Positions 18,205 to 26,276 of a stretch of DNA of 64,000 nt are shown here, one piece after another. This DNA comes from an uncultured Saprospiraceae bacterium (GTDB lineage: Bacteria; Bacteroidota; Bacteroidia; Chitinophagales; Saprospiraceae), in contig CALLWB010000007.1 in assembly GCA_938016265.1 (NCBI GenBank), positions 1-64,000 on the forward strand. The letters run 5' to 3'. Under the pieces are notes generated by a model that saw only the letters and a list, made by a program, of their open reading frames with translations, was not told the origin of the DNA and searched no databases. Both the position numbers and the translations under genes were made by a program. Position 1 is the stretch's first letter. Each line of letters begins with the position of its first letter.

Positions 18205-18205
18205 A

Positions 18206-19627
18206 ATGGAAAAATTAATAGGTAGAAAAAAAGAAATAGAGAGGCTCAAAGCTTACACAGAATCAAAGAAATCGGAATTTGTGGTGGTGTATGGTAGAAG
18301 ACGAGTCGGAAAAACCTTTTTAATAAGAAAAGTCTTCAATAACGAATTTGCATTTCAACTTACAGGACTAGCGAACGTTACAAAAAGGCAGCAACTACTG
18401 CAGTTTCATCTTACGCTAACGAAGTATGCAAAAGAGGTAGACTGGGAACCCACTCCTGCAAACAATTGGATCGAAGCATTCCACCAATTGTCTCAGTATT
18501 TAGAAATGAAGCCCTCAAAAAACAAGATCGTTATCTTTTTGGATGAACTACCATGGCTGGATACACAAAACTCAAAATTTATCCCCGCATTAGAACATTT
18601 TTGGAATAGTTGGGCAAGTACGCGCGATGATATCGTTTTGATCGTCTGCGGTTCTGCAGCTTCCTGGATGCTAAATCACTTGATAAAAAACAGAGGCGGC
18701 TTACATAACCGAATAACAGATCGCATCCAGTTGGCTCCTTTCTCCCTTGCAGAAACCGAAGCGTTCTTAACGTATAAAAATGCAGTTTACAATCCCTACC
18801 AAATTTTGATTTTGTACATGGCTCTGGGAGGTATTCCATTTTATTTAGACTTTATAAAGCCAGACAAGAGCGCAATACAAAACATCAATGATCTGTGCTT
18901 CGAACAAAACGCTCCCTTCCGCTTAGAATATGAAAACCTGTATGCTTCGTTATTCAATAAACATGGACGTCATTTATCCATTGTTGAAGCGCTGGCGACT
19001 AAAGGAAAGGGCCTTACCAGAAAAGAAATTATAAAACGCTCAAAGATGACAGATGGCGGCGGACTCTCCAGAATACTGAAGGAGTTGGAGGAAAGCAATT
19101 TTATCAGACGATACAACGCTTTTGGCAAAAAGACAAAGGAAAATCTCTACCAACTAATAGATCTATACTCACTGTTTTACTTGAGATTTATAAAAAAAAC
19201 AAGTGTTGATGACGAAAACTTCTGGTTGAATGCTATTGAAACGCCACAGTTTTACGCGTGGGCAGGCTATGCATTCGAAATGGTTTGCTTACTGCATATA
19301 CCACAAATAAAAAAAGAATTAGGCATAAGCGGTGTACAGACGTCTGTTTCTACCTGGCACTCTCCTACCGCACAAATTGATCTGCTGATCGATCGCAAAG
19401 ATCAAGTGATTAATATTTGTGAAATGAAATTCTCTATCAACAGCTACACTATTGATAAGAAATATGCAGAAAATCTAAGAAACAAAATGGGCGCATTCCG
19501 ACAGGTGACAAAAACAAAAAAAGCATTGTTTCTAACAACTATAACAACTTACGGTCTAAAAAACAACCAATATTCGGGGATGGTACAAAGTGATCTGAAG
19601 ATGGGCATGTTGTTTGAAAAATCGTAA
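18206..19627 (+). CDS. AAA ATPase (archaeal-type) with DUF234 / PD-(D/E)xK-like C-terminal domain
   Basis: A 473-residue protein from the ATG at 18206. A TTG at 18158 would translate palindrome D and is rejected as start. The N-terminal ATPase starts MEKLIGRKKEIERLK, with Walker A GRRRVGKT at 30-37, Walker B IVIFLDE at 108-114 and sensor VCGSAASWM at about 148-155. A winged-helix part follows (about 255-300, KGLTRKEIIKRSKMTDGGGL). The C-terminus has the layout of a PD-(D/E)xK nuclease: Glu358, then AQIDLLID with Asp392, then CEMKFS with Glu406 and Lys408. Such ATPases are widespread in archaea and some bacteria, often multicopy, with no settled function. The array of palindromes immediately upstream is unusual. 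Confidence 0.87.
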   Translation: MEKLIGRKKEIERLKAYTESKKSEFVVVYGRRRVGKTFLIRKVFNNEFAFQLTGLANVTKRQQLLQFHLTLTKYAKEVDWEPTPANNWIEAFHQLSQYLEMKPSKNKIVIFLDELPWLDTQNSKFIPALEHFWNSWASTRDDIVLIVCGSAASWMLNHLIKNRGGLHNRITDRIQLAPFSLAETEAFLTYKNAVYNPYQILILYMALGGIPFYLDFIKPDKSAIQNINDLCFEQNAPFRLEYENLYASLFNKHGRHLSIVEALATKGKGLTRKEIIKRSKMTDGGGLSRILKELEESNFIRRYNAFGKKTKENLYQLIDLYSLFYLRFIKKTSVDDENFWLNAIETPQFYAWAGYAFEMVCLLHIPQIKKELGISGVQTSVSTWHSPTAQIDLLIDRKDQVINICEMKFSINSYTIDKKYAENLRNKMGAFRQVTKTKKALFLTTITTYGLKNNQYSGMVQSDLKMGMLFEKS

Positions 19628-19659
19628 AGGAATAACTACAAACTCTATCCTGATTTCTT

Positions 19660-19689
19660 ATTGCTTATGGGTTAAAGTTCCTATTTTTG
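19660..19689 (+). promoter_or_regulatory. Possible Bacteroidota promoter for the ABC-F gene
   Basis: A -7 match TATTTTTG (consensus TAnnTTTG) at 19682-19689 lies 18 bases downstream of an ATTG resembling the -33 box. It sits 18 bases before the ATG at 19708. Confidence 0.4.
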
Positions 19690-19707
19690 CTCCACAAAAC
19701 CGATAAG

Positions 19708-21348
19708 ATGATTTCAGTTGATAATATTGCAGTAGAATTTAGCGGACATACCCTTTTCAAGGAAGTAAGTTTTGTTATTAATGATAATGATAAAATTGCC
19801 CTAATGGGTAAAAATGGAGCGGGGAAATCTACCATGATGAAAATCATAGCCGGCATCGACAAACCAACCCGTGGCAATATCCAATATCCTAAGGAAGCAG
19901 TGATCGCCTATCTGCCTCAACACCTCCTGGCAGATGACAACTGCACCGTATTTGAGGAAACCTCTAAAGCATTCTCCAGCGTCTTCCAAATGCGAGACGA
20001 AATGGAACGCCTAAACAAAGAACTAGAGACCCGAACTGACTACGAGTCAGACGAATATATGGGTATCATAGACAAAGTAACCGAACTAGGAGAAATCTAT
20101 TATTCCATCGAAGAAGTCAACTATGATGCAGAAGTAGAAAAAACACTTGCAGGCCTAGGTTTCAAAAGAGAAGACTTCACCCGACCAACCAGCGAATTCA
20201 GCGGAGGTTGGAGAATGCGTATCGAATTGGCCAAAATCCTTCTACAAAAACCAGATCTCATTCTACTAGATGAGCCGACCAACCATATCGATATCGAATC
20301 GGTCATCTGGCTGGAAGATTTTTTGATCAATAAAGCAAATGCCGTACTGGTCATTTCCCACGATAAAGCATTTATTGATAATATTACGAATCGAACCATA
20401 GAAGTAACTATGGGCAAAATTTACGACTACAAAGCCAACTACAGTCACTACCTCGAATTGCGAAAAGACCGTCGAGACAGCCAGATAAAAGCTTACAAAG
20501 AACAACAAAAATTTATAGCAGAAAGCAAACGATTTATAGAACGATTCCGAGGCACCTACTCTAAAGCAAACCAAGTAAATTCAGTAGAAAGAATGCTGGA
20601 GAAGCTGGTCCCTATAGAAATTGATGAAGTCGATAAATCTGCACTCAAACTGCGCTTCCCCCCTTGCAATAGATCAGGAGACTATCCTGTGATTGCAAAA
20701 GAACTGTCCAAACAATATGACGACCATATCGTATTCAAAGACGCCAATTTGACCATCGAGCGGGGAGAAAAAGTATCCTTTGTAGGAAGAAACGGAGAAG
20801 GCAAATCTACCATGATCAAAGCCATCATGAGTGAAATAGATTTCAAAGGAGAATGTAAATTAGGGCACAATATAGAAGTCGGTTATTTCGCACAAAATCA
20901 AGCATCCTTGCTGGATCCAGAGCTTACCGTTTTTGAAACCGTAGACAACGTAGCAAAGGGAGACGTCCGAAATCAACTCAAAAATATCCTGGGTCGGTTT
21001 ATGTTCAGCGGCGATGATATTGACAAAAAGGTGTCTGTCTTATCTGGAGGAGAACGCACCCGATTGGCCATGGTCAAACTACTCCTTGAGCCAGTCAATC
21101 TGCTGATCCTCGATGAGCCAACCAATCACTTGGACATCAAATCAAAAGACGTACTGAAGGAAGCACTCCTAGCTTTTGATGGCACCTTAATTTTGGTATC
21201 GCACGACCGGGATTTCCTACGTGGTCTATCACAAAAAGTATTCGAATTTAAAGACAAAAGAGTCATCGAACATTTCGAAACCATTGATGACTTCTTGGCT
21301 AGAAATCGCATAGAAAACCTAAAGGAAATCAATCTACAATCAAAATAA
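19708..21348 (+). CDS. ABC-F family ATP-binding protein
   Basis: A 546-residue soluble protein with two ABC ATPase domains and no membrane segments; the ATG at 19708 starts MISVDNIAVEFSG. Domain 1 has Walker A GKNGAGKST and signature EFSGGWRMR. Domain 2 has Walker A GRNGEGKST and signature VLSGGERTR. Both have LLDEPTNH-type Walker B segments (LILLDEPTNHIDIES and LLILDEPTNHLDIKS). The linker between them (KDRRDSQIKAYKEQQKFIAE onward) is the charged ABC-F linker. Family members bind the ribosomal E site, act on stalled or early elongating ribosomes, and some confer antibiotic resistance. Overall layout is closest to the housekeeping YbiT type. A possible promoter lies just upstream. Confidence 0.92.
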   Translation: MISVDNIAVEFSGHTLFKEVSFVINDNDKIALMGKNGAGKSTMMKIIAGIDKPTRGNIQYPKEAVIAYLPQHLLADDNCTVFEETSKAFSSVFQMRDEMERLNKELETRTDYESDEYMGIIDKVTELGEIYYSIEEVNYDAEVEKTLAGLGFKREDFTRPTSEFSGGWRMRIELAKILLQKPDLILLDEPTNHIDIESVIWLEDFLINKANAVLVISHDKAFIDNITNRTIEVTMGKIYDYKANYSHYLELRKDRRDSQIKAYKEQQKFIAESKRFIERFRGTYSKANQVNSVERMLEKLVPIEIDEVDKSALKLRFPPCNRSGDYPVIAKELSKQYDDHIVFKDANLTIERGEKVSFVGRNGEGKSTMIKAIMSEIDFKGECKLGHNIEVGYFAQNQASLLDPELTVFETVDNVAKGDVRNQLKNILGRFMFSGDDIDKKVSVLSGGERTRLAMVKLLLEPVNLLILDEPTNHLDIKSKDVLKEALLAFDGTLILVSHDRDFLRGLSQKVFEFKDKRVIEHFETIDDFLARNRIENLKEINLQSK

Positions 21349-21355
21349 ACGAAAA

Positions 21356-21517
21356 TGTATAACCCCTCCTCCTTTCATTTCTGCTAGTGTTATTATTGGT
21401 TGTCAAACAGAAGAAGAACTAACTTATACACCCAAAGTCGAGCTAGTCCTCGAAAAAGGAGCGTACGATGTCATCCTATGGGACCAAAATCACAAAGCAG
21501 TACTCACAGAAGTATAG
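21356..21517 (+). pseudogene. Possible truncated lipoprotein remnant
   Basis: A frame without a usual start codon runs to a TAG at 21515-21517. It reads as the end of a signal peptide with lipobox-like IIGC, then a charged segment (TEEELTYTPKVELVLEKGAY, ending LTEV). It follows the ABC-F stop directly. It may be a gene that lost its 5' end, or chance. No database check was possible. Confidence 0.3.
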
Positions 21518-21525
21518 GTCTCTAA

Positions 21526-22773
21526 CTAGCCATGTTGCTCAATTATCCAATCTTCGTCTTCAAGCAATTTGGTGGCAAACTCAGTAGGAGAAGCGATGGT
21601 TTTGTGCACTGGGCACTTATTCGCGATTTCTAGCAATCTTTTTCTTTGGGCGTCATCTAGATTTCCAATCAATTCAATTTCCCGTTCAAAACGATCGATT
21701 CGACTAGTGTTATTTTCTGGGTTGGCTTGATGCTCTTCGTATTTGTTGGTTTTGGCATAACTTAGATGCACCAGAACTTCATCTAGGTCCCATTTTTTTC
21801 TTCGAGCATACATTTTAAGGGTCATGGCAGTGCAGGCCCCTAAGCTGGCATTGAGCAACTCGTAGGGAGAAGGCCCGAAGTCATTGCCTCCAAATGATTC
21901 CGGTTCATCTGCAATTAAAGAGTGGTCGCCTGCTTGTATTTCTGTTGTGTAATCCTCTCCTTCCAATTTTACGACCACCTGTTTGTCTGTATCTAGTTTT
22001 CCAAGAGCTGGAAATTCAATATAGCGTTTCACCCAACTGGCAATGACGTTGCCGGCATAAAACGCATCGTCCTTATTACTAAGCATATGGTCTGCCCGAT
22101 CCAGGGTGACGAAACTTTTTGGATGCTTTGCTATTTTATAAATATTTGCCGCATTCTCAATACCAACAATCTTGTCTTGTGGGGAATGCATGACCAGAAT
22201 CGCTTTGCCTAAGTTTTTGATCACAGGTATATGCTCTTGTGCTTGCAGGTCCTCCAGAAATTGTTTTTTGATGGTGAATTTCCTTCCTCCAATATTTACC
22301 TGTGCACAACCATTTTTCTCAATTTCCTCGCGCTTGTCGTCTAGTAAATGGGCGACATGTTCCGGATAAGAAGGTGCTCCAATGGAGACCACAGCTTTGA
22401 TACTTTTTATTCTTGCTGCTGCGAATATTGCTGCTGCACCTCCTAATGAATGTCCGACCATGACGGATGGCGCCATATATTTTTCGGTGATGTATTCAGC
22501 GGCAGCCTCTAAGTCTTCTACATTGGAAGAAAAATTGGTATCTGCAAAATCACCTTCACTTTCGCCCAAACCCGTGAAGTCAAAACGCATGACACCAAAC
22601 CCATTCATCGTCAAGGCACGACTGATATGCTTGGAAGCCACCAGATTTTTATTCCCAGTAAAAACATGGGCAAAAATGACAAACGGATAAGGATTTCGTT
22701 TTAATGGGAGGTCTATTTTTGCACAAAGTTGATATCCCTTTTTGTTCAGAAAAGTTACTTTAGTTGTAGGCAT
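21526..22773 (-). CDS. Alpha/beta hydrolase fused to an OsmC-type peroxiredoxin domain
   Basis: A 415-residue cytoplasmic fusion. Residues ~1-255 are an alpha/beta hydrolase with nucleophile Ser109 in GHSLGG, probable acid Asp200 (HSPQDKIV) and His229 (DRADHML). Residues ~265-410 are an OsmC domain with its two redox Cys, Cys314 (NASLGACTAMTL) and Cys387 (ANKCPVHKTI), both in family context. OsmC/Ohr proteins reduce organic hydroperoxides, and the fusion suggests that a lipid or ester substrate is first hydrolysed. This fusion architecture is known in many bacteria; the substrate is not. The gene is alone in its unit, convergent with the ABC-F gene. Confidence 0.9.
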   Translation of the reverse strand: MPTTKVTFLNKKGYQLCAKIDLPLKRNPYPFVIFAHVFTGNKNLVASKHISRALTMNGFGVMRFDFTGLGESEGDFADTNFSSNVEDLEAAAEYITEKYMAPSVMVGHSLGGAAAIFAAARIKSIKAVVSIGAPSYPEHVAHLLDDKREEIEKNGCAQVNIGGRKFTIKKQFLEDLQAQEHIPVIKNLGKAILVMHSPQDKIVGIENAANIYKIAKHPKSFVTLDRADHMLSNKDDAFYAGNVIASWVKRYIEFPALGKLDTDKQVVVKLEGEDYTTEIQAGDHSLIADEPESFGGNDFGPSPYELLNASLGACTAMTLKMYARRKKWDLDEVLVHLSYAKTNKYEEHQANPENNTSRIDRFEREIELIGNLDDAQRKRLLEIANKCPVHKTIASPTEFATKLLEDEDWIIEQHG

Positions 22774-22892
22774 AAATATGATTATTGTTTATTTATGGGT
22801 AAATATAAGTAACATGGGGCGTTATTTGTGGTTCATACTTGTTTACCTCACGACCAAAAGGAATTTATTAGAGATCGATATTAACGATTCAA

Positions 22893-25800
22893 TTATTTAT
22901 ATTCCGAAGTTGTCCATGGAATCATAAATTGATTTCCTGACAAGTCCAAATTACCTGCAGGCCATCCGGTATCAGGATATCCCGCAGTCCTAAAGTCCCA
23001 GTGATGCTCAATAGAGCCGCTACCATTTATGATATTATCTTTAATGGAACACTGCTGGAAACGATTGTAGGATCCGACCCCATTTAAAACAGCATAGAAA
23101 ACTCTCGGATTATGATTGGTATTACCCGTACTATTAATCGTAAACACATTACAATCTACATGTAGTTCATTTGCGATTTTTGTTGGGCTAGAGTTCGGGC
23201 CGTAGGAAATGATTCTATCATATAAGGCACCAACAGGCGGTTCTATTACCGTTCTATTGTTTCTGAATGAAACTCTATCTGTAACAAAGAACATTGCAGC
23301 AAATGTTAAAAGGGTTCGATCTCCTATACCTGGATTCCCTGTTTTTTGAGCCCAAACCGCCCGATTACTTAACACGAGACCATCACTACTTTGAAATTTC
23401 ACGAATCGTTTCCCCGCATCAACGCAACGATTGGCATATATTTTTGTCTTTTCCCCGGTGGTCGCATAACTTTGTTTAGTGTAAAATTCTGCATCTTTTA
23501 ATGTCCCATTTGTCTGGAAATTATTCGCATAATTATTAACAATATAGCCACCTGAAGTAGCACCACCTCCATCCACTTGCCATATGGCATTTGCGCGAGA
23601 TGTAGTTGCTGGCCCAGATGCATTTAGTAGATTGCTGAACGTATTTCCTGCGATGTGAAAATCATCTGCCGATTTAATATTTACTCCGCACATGCTACCT
23701 CCGTCAGTTACTCTTACCTCACTAAATCCAGAGTTGATTAAATGAAATCGATGTGCCCCGTCTTCCACTCGCCAACCAAACTGAATTCCAGTGCTGTTTT
23801 GTCCATCAATTGGGCTATCGTAAATTCTGACATCAGTAGCATTGATCCGCCAAATCATATTGGCTGTTGCACTTACCGGAACAGCGGGGACATTCCAAAT
23901 CGATGCCGAAACATTGACATCTAACGTATTCAGTCGATAAGTACCCCCCGTTCCAACAAAATTGCCACCTGGATTACCGTTTATCATTGCCTCTAATGCC
24001 TGTGTATCATCACCTCCGCTTGGAGCCGGCAATTGTATGGCATTCGCAGGAGCAGAAGGTGCATCAACGGGCACCACACATTTTTCACCGTTTGGAAGGG
24101 TGACAACATTCCAATAAACAACCCCTGGAGTCTGATACAAATATTCAGCAACATAGGCTTCATCCCCATCTGGAGCGCAGAAGTTAATTTCAGCGTCAGC
24201 TGCAATTTGAGTAAAGGTTTTTCCTTGTCCGTGCGTAGAGGTTGATCCAAAATCGTAGTCTATTGTGCAGACTCCTGCAGATAACATATTATTTAAATCG
24301 CCATCATACCAATACAATAGTTCTACTGTCAGCGTGCCTGAGCCAGTAGTGATAACGAGCAGATTGCAGATATCAATAGTGTTGGAATTCGCTGGATAAA
24401 CAACCGATAGTCCAGGATCAATCCCATTTATTCTAAGATCATAATTCACAGTAGTAGACAAGGGCGAATCGTGCACCCAATTGAAGGTATAGCTACAAGT
24501 TTCCAGCTCAAAGTTTGGTGAAGGACAACTCAAGACCGCATCAGTTACTATTACTGTGGTGTCGGTCGACTTAGGTATCGTAGTATATATTCCATTATTC
24601 GAATTAAAAATAATCTTATCTGCTGCATTGACATCTCCATCTAGGTTATAGTCTCCAGGACTGTAGACGCCAAATAAACCATTGACTGTTTCCCAAAATA
24701 CCCGATCTGCTGCATTGATATCACAACTATTTTGGTTGGCTGCTTGATCGGCGTTGCCTCCGTACATTACCCAATTGGTGCCTACTTGCTTTTGGCCAAA
24801 TCCCAAGCCTGGACTATAACTGTTTTCCATAGTAAAATCATAGGAAATAGTATTGTTTATAATGGGAATGGGCTGCGCTGAAATGATCGGCAAGTGATTG
24901 CGATGTTCGATCATCACATACAATGGATTTGTATTGTTGTTCCGATTTAAACTGAAGGGAGAAATGGTGCCGTCTTCCAGTAAAACAGCGGCTACACGAG
25001 CGACTTCTGTTCCTGGGTCCAAGGACGTTCTAAGCGAAACTAGTACCCAATCTATTGTACCTGCAGGATAGTCGATTGGCAACCAACCACTGCCTTCTGT
25101 GCCTGGATAATTCCAAGGAGAGCTGTTGTACGGTTGGCCTTGAGGTACGACTTGTCTTTGTAGTAAACCACCGGTCATATTGGTCTGTCCAGCATCAAAA
25201 GCCCCTTCTAGAAATACGTTCAAATTGAGGGTGACCATCGGATTAGGATTATTGATGGCGAAGGTGGGGTCGTTGGTATCTGTGCTGTTGGTACTTCCAA
25301 GAACAGTGTTATTGTTTCCTGTTTGGTCGTTGATGGTTTGGCCGGTGCCTTCATTAAATTTATAATAGGCTTGAAGACCAGCTTCATTACCTAAAAGTTC
25401 ATAGGTTCTTGCATTTTGTATTTGTGCTTGCGTTCTGGCGACATTCCAAATTCTAACATCGTCTATTCCTCCTTGCCATGGGTGACCTGTGGCCGTTGGG
25501 GGATTGCCGCCTATCCAGGCAGCAGCTGTTGAATTTGTTGTCAAACTACCTGTTTTCGGAGTATTGCCAACTTCAGTACCCTCCAAAAAAAGCTTCATCG
25601 AATTGCCGTCATACGTTGCTGCAACGTGATACCAGGTATTCTCTGACAAAGTGCCGACCGATGCGACAAGAGTTGTTGTGGTGCCATTTGTTTTTACTCT
25701 GAATCTCAGCACATTGTTTGCTCCATCATTGGTGGTACTCAACATCCAATAGTGATCCTCTGGAGTTGGGCTAGTGGCTTTTGAGATAATTCTACATTGA

Positions 25801-26048
25801 CTGGTTGCACAATTGCTGAGGTTTGAACTGTTGATTAGTGCTTCGAGCGTAATTGCATTTCCAGCAACATCCACATTGTTTAAGCTGATGTAGTCGTCAT
25901 TGCCATCAAATTGCAGATAGTTGTTTAGCGGTTGTGCTTCTAGATTTACTATTCCTAGAAGAATTAAAAGGAATAGGCTTAGGCGAGAGGTAGCAAAAGA
26001 GCACCTTAAAACGTTTAGTACGTTTTTGGTTTTGGAGGAGATAGTCAT
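22893..26048 (-). CDS. Secreted LamG / dockerin-like module / beta-helix protein (paralogue 1)
   Basis: A 1051-residue secreted protein. The signal segment is at about 21-39 (LSLFLLILLGIVNLEAQ). A LamG/concanavalin-like domain fills ~40-260 (WYHVAATYDGNSMKLFLEG, GGIDDVRIWNVARTQAQI). The shared module lies at ~272-493: LNVFLEGAFDAG, IDWVLVSLR, EHRNHLPIISAQPIPI, then the dockerin-like loop DYNLDGDVNAAD at 466-477. An Ig-like domain follows at ~505-600. The C-terminal ~370 residues look like a right-handed beta-helix (VNIKSADDFHIAGNTFSNL), as in polysaccharide lyases. No canonical T9SS sorting domain is visible at the end. The first ~600 residues closely match the gene at 26277-29234, whereas the C-terminal parts differ. 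Confidence 0.85.
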   Translation of the reverse strand: MTISSKTKNVLNVLRCSFATSRLSLFLLILLGIVNLEAQPLNNYLQFDGNDDYISLNNVDVAGNAITLEALINSSNLSNCATSQCRIISKATSPTPEDHYWMLSTTNDGANNVLRFRVKTNGTTTTLVASVGTLSENTWYHVAATYDGNSMKLFLEGTEVGNTPKTGSLTTNSTAAAWIGGNPPTATGHPWQGGIDDVRIWNVARTQAQIQNARTYELLGNEAGLQAYYKFNEGTGQTINDQTGNNNTVLGSTNSTDTNDPTFAINNPNPMVTLNLNVFLEGAFDAGQTNMTGGLLQRQVVPQGQPYNSSPWNYPGTEGSGWLPIDYPAGTIDWVLVSLRTSLDPGTEVARVAAVLLEDGTISPFSLNRNNNTNPLYVMIEHRNHLPIISAQPIPIINNTISYDFTMENSYSPGLGFGQKQVGTNWVMYGGNADQAANQNSCDINAADRVFWETVNGLFGVYSPGDYNLDGDVNAADKIIFNSNNGIYTTIPKSTDTTVIVTDAVLSCPSPNFELETCSYTFNWVHDSPLSTTVNYDLRINGIDPGLSVVYPANSNTIDICNLLVITTGSGTLTVELLYWYDGDLNNMLSAGVCTIDYDFGSTSTHGQGKTFTQIAADAEINFCAPDGDEAYVAEYLYQTPGVVYWNVVTLPNGEKCVVPVDAPSAPANAIQLPAPSGGDDTQALEAMINGNPGGNFVGTGGTYRLNTLDVNVSASIWNVPAVPVSATANMIWRINATDVRIYDSPIDGQNSTGIQFGWRVEDGAHRFHLINSGFSEVRVTDGGSMCGVNIKSADDFHIAGNTFSNLLNASGPATTSRANAIWQVDGGGATSGGYIVNNYANNFQTNGTLKDAEFYTKQSYATTGEKTKIYANRCVDAGKRFVKFQSSDGLVLSNRAVWAQKTGNPGIGDRTLLTFAAMFFVTDRVSFRNNRTVIEPPVGALYDRIISYGPNSSPTKIANELHVDCNVFTINSTGNTNHNPRVFYAVLNGVGSYNRFQQCSIKDNIINGSGSIEHHWDFRTAGYPDTGWPAGNLDLSGNQFMIPWTTSEYK

Positions 26049-26276
26049 TTTAAAAAGATAAAGTTAGTTTATTGTTATTTCTATATCTATTAAGGTAACA
26101 ATACCTTTTCATATTTAAAAGGAAAATGCATCTAAGTTTTTGGTTATCAATACAATTACAGCTACGTACTTACCAAACCAACGACTTATTCACGTTTTTT
26201 GAATGTTTAAAAAACATTAACAATTAATAGAAACAGGTTAAACATGATTCAACGAATAGAGGAATTTACAAGGAGC

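Larger units (their letters stand above)
17747..18205. other. Non-coding stretch carrying palindromic repeats B-D
   Basis: About 460 bases without a gene. The first 200 bases show nothing recognisable apart from a short hairpin (TTGCTT / AAGCAA near 17854). The remainder holds three copies of the palindromic repeat, the last of which ends at the start codon of the ATPase gene. Confidence 0.7.

Noticed and set aside
18158-18205. TTG-initiated N-terminal extension of the AAA ATPase
   Set aside because: The extra 16 codons are the palindromic repeat itself; the same repeat occurs in non-coding positions, and homologous ATPases begin near MEKLIGR.
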